DNA of 64,000 bases, taken from the NCBI GenBank assembly GCA_964453335.1, contig CAYVOK010000007.1, positions 62,001 through 126,000 of the forward strand, in the 5' to 3' direction. The first letter of the stretch is position 1, and each line of letters opens with the position of its first letter. A model generated the notes under the pieces. The model saw only the letters and a list, made by a program, of their open reading frames with translations, was not told the origin of the DNA and did not search any database. A program made the position numbers and the translations under genes. Below are positions 43,640 through 51,982 of this stretch, piece after piece. This DNA comes from VGBO01 sp964453335. GTDB taxonomy: Bacteria; Actinomycetota; Acidimicrobiia; Acidimicrobiales; CAIXPF01.

Positions 43640-43650
43640 GACAGTATGTC
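43640..43650. promoter_or_regulatory. Divergent promoter/operator candidate between hxlR-type gene and interrupted gene
   Basis: GACA-GTA-TGTC is a perfect 4-bp inverted repeat with a 3-bp centre. It overlaps TTGACA at 43638-43643 on the plus strand and precedes a CATACT -10-like hexamer on the minus strand, toward the regulator gene. The rest of the 147-bp interval (43579-43725) shows no gene. A binding site for the HxlR-type regulator is a reasonable guess. Confidence 0.35.
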
Positions 43651-43725
43651 GGGACTATCCCGGCAGGTGTCGTCACCGCGTCGACGGGGAACGGACCGGG
43701 TCGACGTCCCCGACCGGAGGCCCCC

Positions 43726-43793
43726 ATGGCATCGACCCATCGCATCCGCCGCACGGCACTGTTCGGTTCCGCCGTCGCGCTCGCCACCCTCGG
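43726..43793 (+). CDS. 5' fragment of exported protein, cut by assembly gap
   Basis: The ATG at 43726 follows a strong RBS, GGAGG at 43716-43720. The 22 visible residues (MASTHRIRRTALFGSAVALA) form a twin-basic signal peptide start that runs into the N gap. The protein cannot be named. It is the divergent neighbour of the HxlR-type gene and so its likely target. Whether it ends inside the missing sequence is unknown. Confidence 0.5.
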
Positions 43794-43893
43794 NNNNNNN
43801 NNNNNNNNNNNNNNNNNNNNNNNNNNNNNNNNNNNNNNNNNNNNNNNNNNNNNNNNNNNNNNNNNNNNNNNNNNNNNNNNNNNNNNNNNNNNN
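43794..43893. other. Assembly gap (100 N)
   Basis: Exactly 100 N bases, the usual scaffold placeholder of unknown true length. It removes the end of the exported-protein gene and the beginning of the EamA transporter gene, and may hide further genes. Confidence 0.98.
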
Positions 43894-44786
43894 CGCCGGA
43901 ACCCGACGTTCGTCGGCGCAGCGCCGTCGGCCTGGTCGCCGCCGTCGTCTCGCTCGTGTTCTGGGGCATGACGTCGGTGATCGGCCGGGTGACCGACCTC
44001 GACCCGCTGTCGCTCGTCTTCTACCGGCTGTGGCTCGCCGCGTTGTTCGCGACCGTCGTGCTCTATGCGCGCGGCGGGCGTGTCGACCTCGGTCACCTGA
44101 AGCTGTCGGTGGCCGGCGGGATCGGGTTCGCGTTCGACCTGATGCTGTTCTTCACGGCGATCCGTCGCACCACGGTGGCGAACGCGACGGTCATCGTCGC
44201 GATGGTCCCGCTGCCGATGCTCGTCGTCGCACCGCGGCTCTTCGGCGAACGGCTCGCCCGGTCCGACGTCGCGTGGGCAGCAGTCGCGATGGGCGGGGTC
44301 GGGCTGCTCGTGTTCGGGTCGACCGGCCTGCCGACCTGGAGCCCCGCCGGCGACGTGCTCGCCGTGGGTGCGCTGCTCGCCTGGACGCTGTACGTCGCTG
44401 CGTCGAAGCGCACCCGCGACCGGGTCGACGCGCTCTCGTACACGACGCACACGGGCATCGTCGCTGCGCTCGTCGTGACCCCCTTTGCGCTCCTGTCGGG
44501 TCAGGACCTGTCCTGGCCCGACGGCGACGACTGGTTCTGGGTGGCGGTGTCGGCAATCGTCGTCGGCTGGGGCGGCCACCTGCTGATGAACGTGGCGATC
44601 GGCCGGATCCCCGTGTGGCTGTCCGGCACGCTGCAGCTCGGCATCCCGGTGTCGGCGACCGTGCTCGTCGCCCTGTTCCTCGACGAACCCGTCACCCTGC
44701 TGCAGGTGGCCGGCATGGGTCTCGCCATCACGGCGATGGCGGCCATGGCGGTGCAGTCCCAACGCCGCACCGCACCACCGACCTGA
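43894..44786 (+). CDS. EamA/DMT-family transporter, 5' end missing
   Basis: Ten-helix drug/metabolite transporter with two EamA repeats. The visible part begins PEPDVRRRSAVGLVAAVVSL and contains nearly the whole membrane domain: first repeat to about GVGLLVFGS, second from GDVLAVGALLAWTLYVAAS to the end, with the typical GxxLFLDEPVTLLQVAG glycine/glutamate-Pro loop (FLDEPVT). The gap removes at most the first few residues of the family length. The exported compound is unknown. It ends 8 bp before the convergent toxin gene. Confidence 0.85.
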
Positions 44787-44794
44787 TCGACCCG

Positions 44795-45070
44795 CTAGCG
44801 AGGCCGGTAGATGTCGGATCGATGCTCGATGCGAAGGACGTCGATGAACCGTTCGGCCTCGTCGATCTCGTAGATCACGCGATAGGCGCCGCGCCGAGCG
44901 GACCAGAGTCCTGCGAGTTCACGCTGAAGTGGATGCCCGACCCTCTGCGGGTTCTCGCAGAGGGGCCCGAGCAGGAACTCGACGACTGCAGCAGCGATGC
45001 GATCGGGGAGCCGCGCGAGCTGGCGTTCCGCGGACGCTGCGACCCGCAGGGTCCATCCCTCGTCGGTCAC
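44795..45070 (-). CDS. RelE/ParE-superfamily toxin
   Basis: Toxin of 91 residues in a type II toxin-antitoxin pair. The fold markers LRVAASAERQLARLP, HPLQRELAGLWSARRGAYRVIYEID and a C-terminal IEHRSDIYRPR match RelE-type mRNA interferases that cut at the ribosome; Arg and Tyr candidates for catalysis are present. GTG start overlaps the antitoxin stop by 4 bp, so the antitoxin is made first. Confidence 0.85.
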   Translation of the reverse strand: MTDEGWTLRVAASAERQLARLPDRIAAAVVEFLLGPLCENPQRVGHPLQRELAGLWSARRGAYRVIYEIDEAERFIDVLRIEHRSDIYRPR

Positions 45071-45339
45071 TCGCCCAGATACCGGGCGCGCAACGCCTCA
45101 GCCGAGACGACCCGCCCTGCCTGGATCTCGCGTCGGGCTGCGTCGATCTCGACCATCGCCGAGGGATCCGACAGGAGCTCGAGCGTGTCCTCGAGGATTG
45201 CCAACTCCTCCGCACTCAGGAGCACCGCTGCCGGGCGACCGTTGCGGGTGACGGTGATGCGCTCGTGCTGGTGCTCGACACGATCGACCATCTCCGAGAA
45301 CTTGGCCTTGACCTCGGCGAGCGGGAGCACATCGGACAT
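45067..45339 (-). CDS. Phd/YefM-family antitoxin
   Basis: Antitoxin of 90 residues upstream of the RelE-type toxin. The N-terminal DNA-binding part reads PLAEVKAKFSEMVDRVEHQH, then RITVTRNGRPAAVLLSAEEL, typical of Phd/YefM. The C-terminal half would neutralise the toxin. ATG at 45339 is preferred; ATG at 45351 (four codons earlier) is possible. The pair probably autoregulates from the operator-like region just before its start. Confidence 0.85.
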   Translation of the reverse strand: MSDVLPLAEVKAKFSEMVDRVEHQHERITVTRNGRPAAVLLSAEELAILEDTLELLSDPSAMVEIDAARREIQAGRVVSAEALRARYLGE

Positions 45340-45346
45340 GACCAGA

Positions 45347-45352
45347 ATCATA
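45347..45352 (-). promoter_or_regulatory. -10 box of toxin-antitoxin operon, leaderless mRNA likely
   Basis: TATGAT on the minus strand ends 7 nt before the preferred antitoxin ATG, which would place the transcription start at or next to the start codon. Flanking TGAC and GTCA make an inverted repeat around it (TGACTATGATTCTGGTCA), fitting autorepression by the antitoxin. No clear -35 box is seen. Confidence 0.4.
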
Positions 45353-45398
45353 GTCACAATCGGTCGCAGCGCACCAGCGCCATCCCACCCACCGGGTC

Positions 45399-45833
45399 TC
45401 AGGAGTCGAGGCTGTACCGGTACACGTTCGTCTGGCGGGGTTCGAATCCCATCCGCTGGTACAGCCGGTTGGCGGCCTCTCGTGACGGCCGTGAGGTGAG
45501 GTCGACCGTGGTCGCCCCGGCCGCCCGGGCGCGCTCGATCGCCACACGGTTGATCGCCTCGCCGACCCCGCGGCCGCGTGCCGCGTCGTCGACGACCACG
45601 TCCTCGATCCACGCCCGCAGCCCGGTCGGGATCCGGAACAGCGCGAGCGTCATCGCCCCGAGCACCGTCCCGTCGTCGTCGAGCGCGAGGAGCAGTGTCG
45701 TGCACGGCGACGCGACGATCTCGGTGAGCTCGGCTGCGGTCGGCGGTGGGTTCGACGAGGAGAGCTGCGGGATCAGCCGGGCGAACGCCTCGACGAGCCG
45801 GTCGTCGACGTCGGTGGCCTCCACGATGCGCAC
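45399..45833 (-). CDS. GNAT-family N-acetyltransferase
   Basis: Acetyltransferase of 144 residues. Acetyl-CoA loop motif RGRGVGEAINRVAIERA (Q/RxxGxG/A) follows VEDVV-like strand IEDVVVDDAA, and the tail SREAANRLYQRMGFEPRQTNVYR completes motif B. Start GTG at 45833. Substrate unknown. It is divergent from the PAC2 gene with 57 bp between them. Confidence 0.82.
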   Translation of the reverse strand: MRIVEATDVDDRLVEAFARLIPQLSSSNPPPTAAELTEIVASPCTTLLLALDDDGTVLGAMTLALFRIPTGLRAWIEDVVVDDAARGRGVGEAINRVAIERARAAGATTVDLTSRPSREAANRLYQRMGFEPRQTNVYRYSLDS

Positions 45834-45890
45834 CGTCCGAGCGTACCCCCGCCACGACACCCCACCGGTGCGACCGGTAGCCTCGCCCCG

Positions 45891-46724
45891 ATGGATCACC
45901 TGCGTTGGCACCGCCGACCGGATCTGCACCGGCCCGTGATCGTCGCCGCCTTCGAGGGGTGGAACGACGCTGGTGACGCGGCCACGACCGCGGTCGGTCA
46001 TCTGCGCGACCGGTGGGACGCCGAACCGCTCGCCGACATCGATGCCGAGGCGTTCTACGACTTCACCCAGGCCCGCCCGAACGTCGTCCTCGACGACGAC
46101 GGGGGTCGCGAGATCGAGTGGCCGCGCAACAGCCTGTGGTCGGCGACCGTGCCCGGTCTCGGCGACGTCGTGCTCGTCGAGGGGACCGAACCCGCGCTCG
46201 CCTGGCGCACGTTCTGCCGGCAGGTGCTGCACGTGGCCGAGCAGTACGACGCCCGCATGCTCGTCACCCTCGGTGCGCTGATCTCCGACGTCGCGCACTC
46301 CCGGCCCGTCGAACTGTACGGCCTCGGTCACGACGTCGATCTCGGCCCGCTCGGTGTGGAGGGGTCCACCTACGAGGGGCCGACGGGGATCGTCGGTGTG
46401 CTCCACGCCGCCTGCCGCGAACGGGAGTTGCCGTCCGCGTCGCTGTGGGCGGCCGTGCCGTCCTACGTGCACGGCTCGCCGTCACCGAAGGCCGCGCTCG
46501 CCCTGTTGCGCACGGTCGGCAACCTGCTCGGTGTCGGGATCCCGCTCACCGATCTCGAGATCGCGACTGCCGCGTACGAGCGGCAGGTCGACCAGCTCGT
46601 CGCCGAGGACGAGGACACCGCCGACATGGTGCGACGCCTCGAGGAACGTCACGACGAGCTCGCCGACCCGGCTGCGCTCGTCGCCGAGGTCGAGAAGTTC
46701 CTGCGCGACCGGACCGACGACTGA
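45891..46724 (+). CDS. PAC2-family (proteasome assembly chaperone-like) protein
   Basis: Protein of 277 residues with the PAC2 signature IVAAFEGWNDAGDAA near the N-terminus and LVTLGALISDVAHSRP in the middle. In actinobacteria with proteasomes these are taken to assist 20S assembly, though no direct proof is seen here and no prcAB is in the window. A C-terminal charged helix (residues 225-277) follows. ATG start; a GGDEF gene begins 7 bp after the stop. Confidence 0.85.
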   Translation: MDHLRWHRRPDLHRPVIVAAFEGWNDAGDAATTAVGHLRDRWDAEPLADIDAEAFYDFTQARPNVVLDDDGGREIEWPRNSLWSATVPGLGDVVLVEGTEPALAWRTFCRQVLHVAEQYDARMLVTLGALISDVAHSRPVELYGLGHDVDLGPLGVEGSTYEGPTGIVGVLHAACRERELPSASLWAAVPSYVHGSPSPKAALALLRTVGNLLGVGIPLTDLEIATAAYERQVDQLVAEDEDTADMVRRLEERHDELADPAALVAEVEKFLRDRTDD

Positions 46725-46731
46725 GTCACCG

Positions 46732-47289
46732 GTGGCGACCGTCCTCGCAGCGGCCGCGTGCGCGGTTGCGGTCGTCCTCGCGCTGTGGTCGGCCCGGGCG
46801 GCCTCCCGGTTGCGTGCTGCAGAACGGCTCGCCACGACCGATCCGCTGACCGGTCTCGCGAACCGTCGCCAGCTCGACCGGGTGCTCTGCGCCGAGGGGG
46901 CACGGGCGGTGCGCACCGGCGGGGACCTGTGCGTGGCGTTCGTCGACCTCGACGGGTTCAAGGCGGTGAACGACCGCACCGGCCACCGGTCCGGCGACAC
47001 GGTGCTCGTCACCGTCGCCGCCGCGTGGTCGGCGGCGCTGCGCCCCTACGACCTGTTGGCCCGCCACGGCGGCGACGAGTTCGTCGTCGTCCTGCCCGAC
47101 TGCACGCCCGGCGGTGCGTGCCGGGTCGTGGACCGTCTCCGTTCGACGGCACCGGCGGTCACCGGCGTGTCTGCCGGCGTGACGGCGTGGCGGGTCGGCG
47201 ACGACCCGGTTGCGGTGTTGGACCGGGCCGACACGGCGTTGCGCCGGGCGAAGGCCGCGGGCGGTGGTCGGACCGAGCTCGCCGACTGA
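46732..47289 (+). CDS. Membrane-anchored GGDEF diguanylate cyclase
   Basis: Protein of 185 residues making c-di-GMP from two GTP. One N-terminal membrane helix (about 1-20) is followed directly by the GGDEF domain: DPLTGLANRRQLD, FVDLDGFKAVNDRTGH, and the active loop GGDEF at 113-117. The inhibitory I-site RxxD (RPYD) sits exactly five residues upstream, so product inhibition is expected. No sensor domain or EAL partner is present. GTG start after PAC2; it converges with the Nudix gene. Confidence 0.88.
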   Translation: MATVLAAAACAVAVVLALWSARAASRLRAAERLATTDPLTGLANRRQLDRVLCAEGARAVRTGGDLCVAFVDLDGFKAVNDRTGHRSGDTVLVTVAAAWSAALRPYDLLARHGGDEFVVVLPDCTPGGACRVVDRLRSTAPAVTGVSAGVTAWRVGDDPVAVLDRADTALRRAKAAGGGRTELAD

Positions 47290-47298
47290 GCGGGCCGC

Positions 47299-47967
47299 TC
47301 AGGTCCGCCAGATCTCGTCGCGCGGCCGGTCGTAGAACACGTCGAACGGCTCACCCGCGATCGCCGCGAACGCGACGTCCCACACGTTCTCCGACCCGGC
47401 GATCGGTGTCGGGAGCGCGTCCCGGCGGAAGAACCCGACGTCGCGTGTCTCGAGGGGATGACCGGCGAGCTCACCGCCGGTGGCGACCCCGTGGAACACG
47501 ACGGAGTACAGCGGCACCTTCGTGAACCCGCGTCGCATCCCGTCGAGCACGCCGAGGACCCCGCGGATCTCGCACTCGATCCCGGTCTCCTCGCGCACCT
47601 CCTTCACGGCGACCTCGGCGGGCGAGTACCCGATGTCCGCCCAGCCGGTCGGGTACAGCCACACCCCCGAGTCGGACCGTTGGATGAGGAGGATCTCCCC
47701 GGCCTCGTTCGATACGACGGCGCCGACCGCGATCTTCGGGGTCACGTACCCGGCGACCCCGTCACCGACGATGCGCATCCACTCCGTCAGCAACGCCGCC
47801 GCGTCGAGTTCGTGCCCGGAGGCGGCCCGGATGTCGGCGGCGATCTGCAGCACCTCTTCGAACCGTTCCCGTTCGTAGAGGTTCTGCGTGAAGCCGAGAC
47901 CGGTGCGGGCGACCCCGGCGAGCGCCTCGCTCCACCGGATGAGGTCGGCAGCGGTGACGCGGTCCAT
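47299..47967 (-). CDS. Nudix hydrolase with N-terminal helical domain
   Basis: Hydrolase of 222 residues. The first 65 residues are the helical N-terminal domain found in some ADP-ribose-type Nudix proteins (DLIRWSEALAGVARTGLGF). The Nudix box GWADIGYSPAEVAVKEVREE(TGIE) carries the metal-binding Glu cluster. Likely substrates are nucleoside diphosphate-linked compounds such as ADP-ribose. ATG start at 47967; glnD lies 16 bp upstream. Confidence 0.88.
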   Translation of the reverse strand: MDRVTAADLIRWSEALAGVARTGLGFTQNLYERERFEEVLQIAADIRAASGHELDAAALLTEWMRIVGDGVAGYVTPKIAVGAVVSNEAGEILLIQRSDSGVWLYPTGWADIGYSPAEVAVKEVREETGIECEIRGVLGVLDGMRRGFTKVPLYSVVFHGVATGGELAGHPLETRDVGFFRRDALPTPIAGSENVWDVAFAAIAGEPFDVFYDRPRDEIWRT

Positions 47968-47983
47968 GCGACGACGCTACCGG

Positions 47984-50293
47984 TCAGGCGCGCAGCGCGG
48001 CGCCGAGAGCCCGGGAGATCTCGGCGAGGTAGTCCTCGTCGACGATCTTCCGGCCGGCCCGGTCGCGCACGTAGAACGCGTCGACGACGTGGTCGCCGAG
48101 GGTCTGCACCTTCGCGGAACGGATGTCGAGGTCGAGTTCGGCCATGGTGGACGTGATCCGGTGCAACAACCCGATGGCGTCGTGGGCGCGCACCTCGACG
48201 ACGGTCGCGTTCGCCGAGGTCTCGTTGTCGAAGATCACCTTGTTGTCGAACGGTGCCCACGGACGGGCCTGCAACGGTCGCCGCCGCACGTAGGTGCGGG
48301 CCCGTTCGGCGAGCCGCGCCCGCACGGCGAGCCGACCGTCGAGCGCCCGCTCGACGTCGTCGGCCACCCGCGCCCAGTCGATCGCATCGGCGCTCGGGTT
48401 CGACGGTTCGACGCGGAACTCGCAGAGCGCCATGCCGTCGTCGTCGGAGAACGCCGCGGCGGCGAGCACGTCGAGACCGTTCAGCGCGACCACCCCGGCG
48501 ACCTTGGAGAACAGGCCCGGTCGGTCGTGGTCGACGACGGTGAGCGTGAACCCTTCGCCGCGCACCCACCGACGGCTCTCCGCCATGTGCCGGCGGTGTT
48601 CGACGGTGGGGAACTGTGACGAAACCGCGTCCTCGAGCGAACCGCCGGCGAGGACGTGCGCTGTCTTGTCGGCGAGCTCACGGACGAGCGCCGCCTTCCA
48701 CTCCCCCCATGCCGCCGGGCCGGTCGCCATCGAGTCGGCCTCGGTGAGCGCGTGCAGCAGCCGGAGGGTGGGGACGGAGCCGACCTGGCGGGCGACCCCG
48801 TCGATGGTCCCTTCGTCGGCGAGGTCGCGGCGGGTGGCGACGTCGGGCAGCAGCAGGTGGTGCCGCACCATGTCGACGAGCACGGCCGTGTCCGCCGCGT
48901 CGAACCCGAGCCGGGGGGCGAGGTCGTCGACGATCTCGATGCCGATCTCGGTGTGGTCGCGCGGCGGGTACCCCTTGCCGATGTCGTGGAGCAGCGCTCC
49001 GACGACGAGCAGGTCCGGCCGGTCGACCCGTGACACGAGGCCGGCCGCGTTCGCCGCCGCCTCGCACAGGTGCCGGTCGACGGTGAACCGGTGGTACGCG
49101 TTGCGTTGCGGCCGGCTGCGGCAGGGGCCCCATTCGGGGATGATCCGCACCATCAACCCCCAGTGGTCGAGCGTCTCGACGACGGGGATCATCGGCCGTC
49201 CGCTGCGCAGCAGTTCGACGAACCGGTCGCGCACCTCCGCCGGCCACGGTTCCGGGAACGTCCTGCCGGCTGCGGCGAACGTCTCGAGGGTGGTGCGTCC
49301 GATGCGGAGCTCGGTGTGCGCCGCAGCGAGCGCGACGTCGAGGAGTTGCACCGCTGCGACGGTGTCGTCGGCGTCGACGGGATCGTCGAGATGGACCTGC
49401 CCGCCGCGCAGCGCGACCCCGTTGCCGATCCGACGGGTGCGGTTGCGACCCCAGCGGCGACCTCCACGGTCGAGACGGTCGAACGCGTCGTCGGTCAGCC
49501 ACTCGACCGCCCGGGCGGCGCCGGCGACCGCAGCCATCAGGTCGTCCGCGTCGGGATAGCCGAGGTCGGACGCCACACCGTCCTGTTCCTGCAGGAGCAG
49601 CACGTCCGACGGTCGGGCCAGACGGCGGTGGAGTGCGACGCGTGCGTCGAGCAGCACCCGGACCGCGGCCTCGTACACCGCCCGGTCCCGTTCGAGGAGT
49701 TCGGGGTCGAGGAGTTCGAGCCAGGCGAGCACGTGCGCGTCGCGCAGCCCGCCGCGGCCGAGCTTCAGGTCGGGTTCGAGCACGAACGCGACCTCGCCGG
49801 GGTCGACGGTGCGGGTGGCCGACAACTCGCGCAGGCGTGGCAGCCAGCGTCCGACGTCGCCGAGCCATCGCCCTCGGGCCGCGTCCTGCAAGGCCGTCGA
49901 CAGCGCCGGGTCACCGGCGAGGTGGCGGCACGCGAGGTGGGCGGTCGCCGCGTCGAGTTCGGTCTCCCCGAGACGCAGCGCCTGCCGGACGGTGGAGGTG
50001 CCGTGGCCGAGCTTGATGCCCGTGTCCCACACCGGGTACCAGATGCGCTCGGCGATCGGTGCGGCGTCGATGTCGTCGGCGTGCAGCACCAGCAGGTCGA
50101 TGTCGGAGTGCGGGCACATCTCGCCGCGCCCGTAACCGCCGACCGCAGCGAGCGCGACGCCCGTCGACAGACCGCCGGCGGCCTGGTACAGCTCGGTGAG
50201 CCAGGCGTCGATCCGACCCGTGTAGGCACGACAGAACTCGGCACCGCGGAGGTCCCGGTCGGCGAGGAGGTCGTCACGGCGGAGCTCGGTCAC
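47984..50293 (-). CDS. glnD: Protein-PII uridylyl/adenylyltransferase (GlnD)
   Basis: Nitrogen-status sensor of 769 residues that modifies and de-modifies PII according to glutamine. N-terminal nucleotidyltransferase: VGGYGRGEMCPHSDIDLLV with the DxD metal Asp pair. Middle: HD hydrolase domain with LLHDIGKGYPPRDHTEIG. C-terminal: two ACT domains (FTLTVVDHDRPGLFSKVAGV and VVEVRAHDAIGLLHRITSTM) that sense glutamine. GTG start at 50293. In corynebacteria the enzyme adenylylates PII; which group is used here cannot be told. No glnB or amtB is adjacent. Confidence 0.92.
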   Translation of the reverse strand: MTELRRDDLLADRDLRGAEFCRAYTGRIDAWLTELYQAAGGLSTGVALAAVGGYGRGEMCPHSDIDLLVLHADDIDAAPIAERIWYPVWDTGIKLGHGTSTVRQALRLGETELDAATAHLACRHLAGDPALSTALQDAARGRWLGDVGRWLPRLRELSATRTVDPGEVAFVLEPDLKLGRGGLRDAHVLAWLELLDPELLERDRAVYEAAVRVLLDARVALHRRLARPSDVLLLQEQDGVASDLGYPDADDLMAAVAGAARAVEWLTDDAFDRLDRGGRRWGRNRTRRIGNGVALRGGQVHLDDPVDADDTVAAVQLLDVALAAAHTELRIGRTTLETFAAAGRTFPEPWPAEVRDRFVELLRSGRPMIPVVETLDHWGLMVRIIPEWGPCRSRPQRNAYHRFTVDRHLCEAAANAAGLVSRVDRPDLLVVGALLHDIGKGYPPRDHTEIGIEIVDDLAPRLGFDAADTAVLVDMVRHHLLLPDVATRRDLADEGTIDGVARQVGSVPTLRLLHALTEADSMATGPAAWGEWKAALVRELADKTAHVLAGGSLEDAVSSQFPTVEHRRHMAESRRWVRGEGFTLTVVDHDRPGLFSKVAGVVALNGLDVLAAAAFSDDDGMALCEFRVEPSNPSADAIDWARVADDVERALDGRLAVRARLAERARTYVRRRPLQARPWAPFDNKVIFDNETSANATVVEVRAHDAIGLLHRITSTMAELDLDIRSAKVQTLGDHVVDAFYVRDRAGRKIVDEDYLAEISRALGAALRA

Positions 50294-50304
50294 CGTCGGC
50301 GAGC

Positions 50305-50646
50305 CTACGGTGCGTCCGGTCGTTCTCCCCGTCCGGAAACACGATGGAAAAACACCGACCTGGGGAGCACCTCGTCGATCCCGGCGGCGCGCGCCGCCTC
50401 GAGCAGGTCGGTGGCGACGTGGGGGGCGAACCCGACGACGGTGCGCCCGGCCCCGGTTGACGACGCCGCGGCGGTGAGTGCGTCCGGGCGCCGGAGGTCG
50501 ACGACGACGACGTCGGCGTCGACCGCAGCGGCGGGGAGATCGTCGGGACGGCCGACGTGGCGGATGCCCGGGACGGCCGCGTCGATGCGCGACCGGTCGA
50601 CGAGGTCGGGGACGTAGGCGACGACCCGTGCCCCGACGGGGATCAT
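50305..50646 (-). CDS. Conserved small protein, receiver/Rossmann-like
   Basis: Protein of 113 residues. Alternating strands and helices (ARVVAYVPDLVDRSRI, ADVVVVDLRRPDAL, TVVGFAPHVATDLLEAARAAG, DEVLPRS) resemble a CheY-like fold with Asp at the end of strand 3, but no phosphorelay partner is present. Start ATG overlaps the stop of the upstream gene by 4 bp. It lies 11 bp before glnD in the same run. Function unknown. Confidence 0.55.
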   Translation of the reverse strand: MIPVGARVVAYVPDLVDRSRIDAAVPGIRHVGRPDDLPAAAVDADVVVVDLRRPDALTAAASSTGAGRTVVGFAPHVATDLLEAARAAGIDEVLPRSVFFHRVSGRGERPDAP

Positions 50647-51137
50647 CGACGCCCCTCCGCCCGCCGGCGCAGCAGCACGACGTGCGCCTTCGAGGCCCCC
50701 CAGCGCAGCCCGGGCTCGTGCAAGCTCGGGTCGACGTCGGCGAACGCCGCAGGGGCGAGCCCGTAGACGTCGTCAGGGAAGGCCCGTTCGTCGAAGGGGT
50801 CCCGGCGGACGTGGGGCACACCCGCGGCGGCGAGCACCGCGGTCGGGTGGGTGACGGCGCCGCGCAGCACGGCGAGCGGGTTCGTCGGTTGCTCGTCGAC
50901 GTCGAGGCCGACGAGATGACGCAACCGGGGGACGACGTCCGCGACCGCAGCCGCCCCGGCGCGTTCGGCCGCGGCGACCACGTCGTCGGGCACGGCACCG
51001 GCCCATGCGGTCATCAGGTCGGTCACGGCGCGGACCACCCAGCCCCCGAGCGTTGCCTCGACGAGGGTGACGAGTTCCCCAGCGATCTGGCGATGCGCGG
51101 CCTCGGCCGCGGCGACGTCGGGACCGTCGTCAGGCAC
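50643..51137 (-). CDS. Hypothetical protein between larE and glnD
   Basis: Protein of 164 residues not recognised. Mostly alpha-helical, with acidic loops and a conserved-looking C-terminal segment RWGASKAHVVLLRRR. No signal peptide, membrane helix or metal motif is seen. GTG start lies inside the larE 3' end (8-bp overlap), and its stop overlaps the next gene by 4 bp, so it is cotranscribed with larE. Confidence 0.55.
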   Translation of the reverse strand: MPDDGPDVAAAEAAHRQIAGELVTLVEATLGGWVVRAVTDLMTAWAGAVPDDVVAAAERAGAAAVADVVPRLRHLVGLDVDEQPTNPLAVLRGAVTHPTAVLAAAGVPHVRRDPFDERAFPDDVYGLAPAAFADVDPSLHEPGLRWGASKAHVVLLRRRAEGRR

Positions 51138-51972
51138 GGCGCGTGTCGCCGAGCGCGGCGTTCAGGTTCCCCGACCGGAGCCCTTCGAGGTCGAGGGTCA
51201 CGTAGCGGTACCCGGCCCGGTGCACCGCTGCGACGACGTCGACCCGGCGTTCGAGCACCACCGGCAGGTCGTCGAGGGGGACCTCGAGGCGGGCGGTGTC
51301 GCCGTAGTGACGGACGCGCAGCGCACGCAGCCCGAGGGCGGCGAGCCCCGCCTCGGCGCGTTCGACCTGGGAGAGGAGTGCGACGCCGACCTCGGTGCCG
51401 TAGGGCACCCGTGACGCGAGGCATGCCGCGGCCGGCTTGTCCCAGGTGACGAGCCCGTGGCGCTGCGACGCCGCGCGGACGTCGGCTTTCGTGAAGCCGG
51501 CGTCGACGAGGGGGAACCGGGCACCGCGTTCGGCGGCGGCACGCTGGCCCGGCCGGTGGTCGCCGAGGTCGTCGACGTTCACGCCGAGGACGACGGTCGC
51601 GCCGCCGGCTGCGGCCAGCGGTTCGAGTTCGTCCATGAGGGCGCTCTTGCAGTGGAAGCACCGGTCGCCGTCGTTGCGGCGGTACGCCGCCCGTTCGAGT
51701 TCATCGGTGACGACCTCCGTCCACCGCAGTCCCCATGCGGTGGCGAGTTCGGCGCACGCAGCCCGCTCGGCCCCGGCCAGCGACGCCGACACGGCGGTCG
51801 CCGCGAGGACCCGGTCCGCACCGAGCGTGCGGGTGGCGAACCAGGTGAGGAACGCCGAGTCGGCACCACCGGAGAATCCGACGACGACCGATCCGAGCGC
51901 GGTGAGCTCCGACCGGAGCCGGTCGAGGCGGTCGTCGAGTGCGGCGTCCACGGTCGGCCCGGCGGTGGTCAC
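51130..51972 (-). CDS. larE: LarE-type ATP-dependent sacrificial sulfur transferase
   Basis: PP-loop enzyme of 280 residues that in Lactobacillus donates its own Cys sulfur to the nickel-pincer cofactor of lactate racemase. The ATP motif GFSGGADSAFL is at about 32-42, GDRCFHCKSALMDEL carries the family CxxC, and Cys184 in AACLASRVPYG matches the sacrificial Cys176 of L. plantarum LarE. larA, larB and larC are not in the window, so it may serve another nickel-pincer or sulfur-requiring enzyme. GTG start; chdC lies 10 bp upstream. Confidence 0.87.
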   Translation of the reverse strand: MTTAGPTVDAALDDRLDRLRSELTALGSVVVGFSGGADSAFLTWFATRTLGADRVLAATAVSASLAGAERAACAELATAWGLRWTEVVTDELERAAYRRNDGDRCFHCKSALMDELEPLAAAGGATVVLGVNVDDLGDHRPGQRAAAERGARFPLVDAGFTKADVRAASQRHGLVTWDKPAAACLASRVPYGTEVGVALLSQVERAEAGLAALGLRALRVRHYGDTARLEVPLDDLPVVLERRVDVVAAVHRAGYRYVTLDLEGLRSGNLNAALGDTRRA

Positions 51973-51982
51973 GTCGTCCCGC

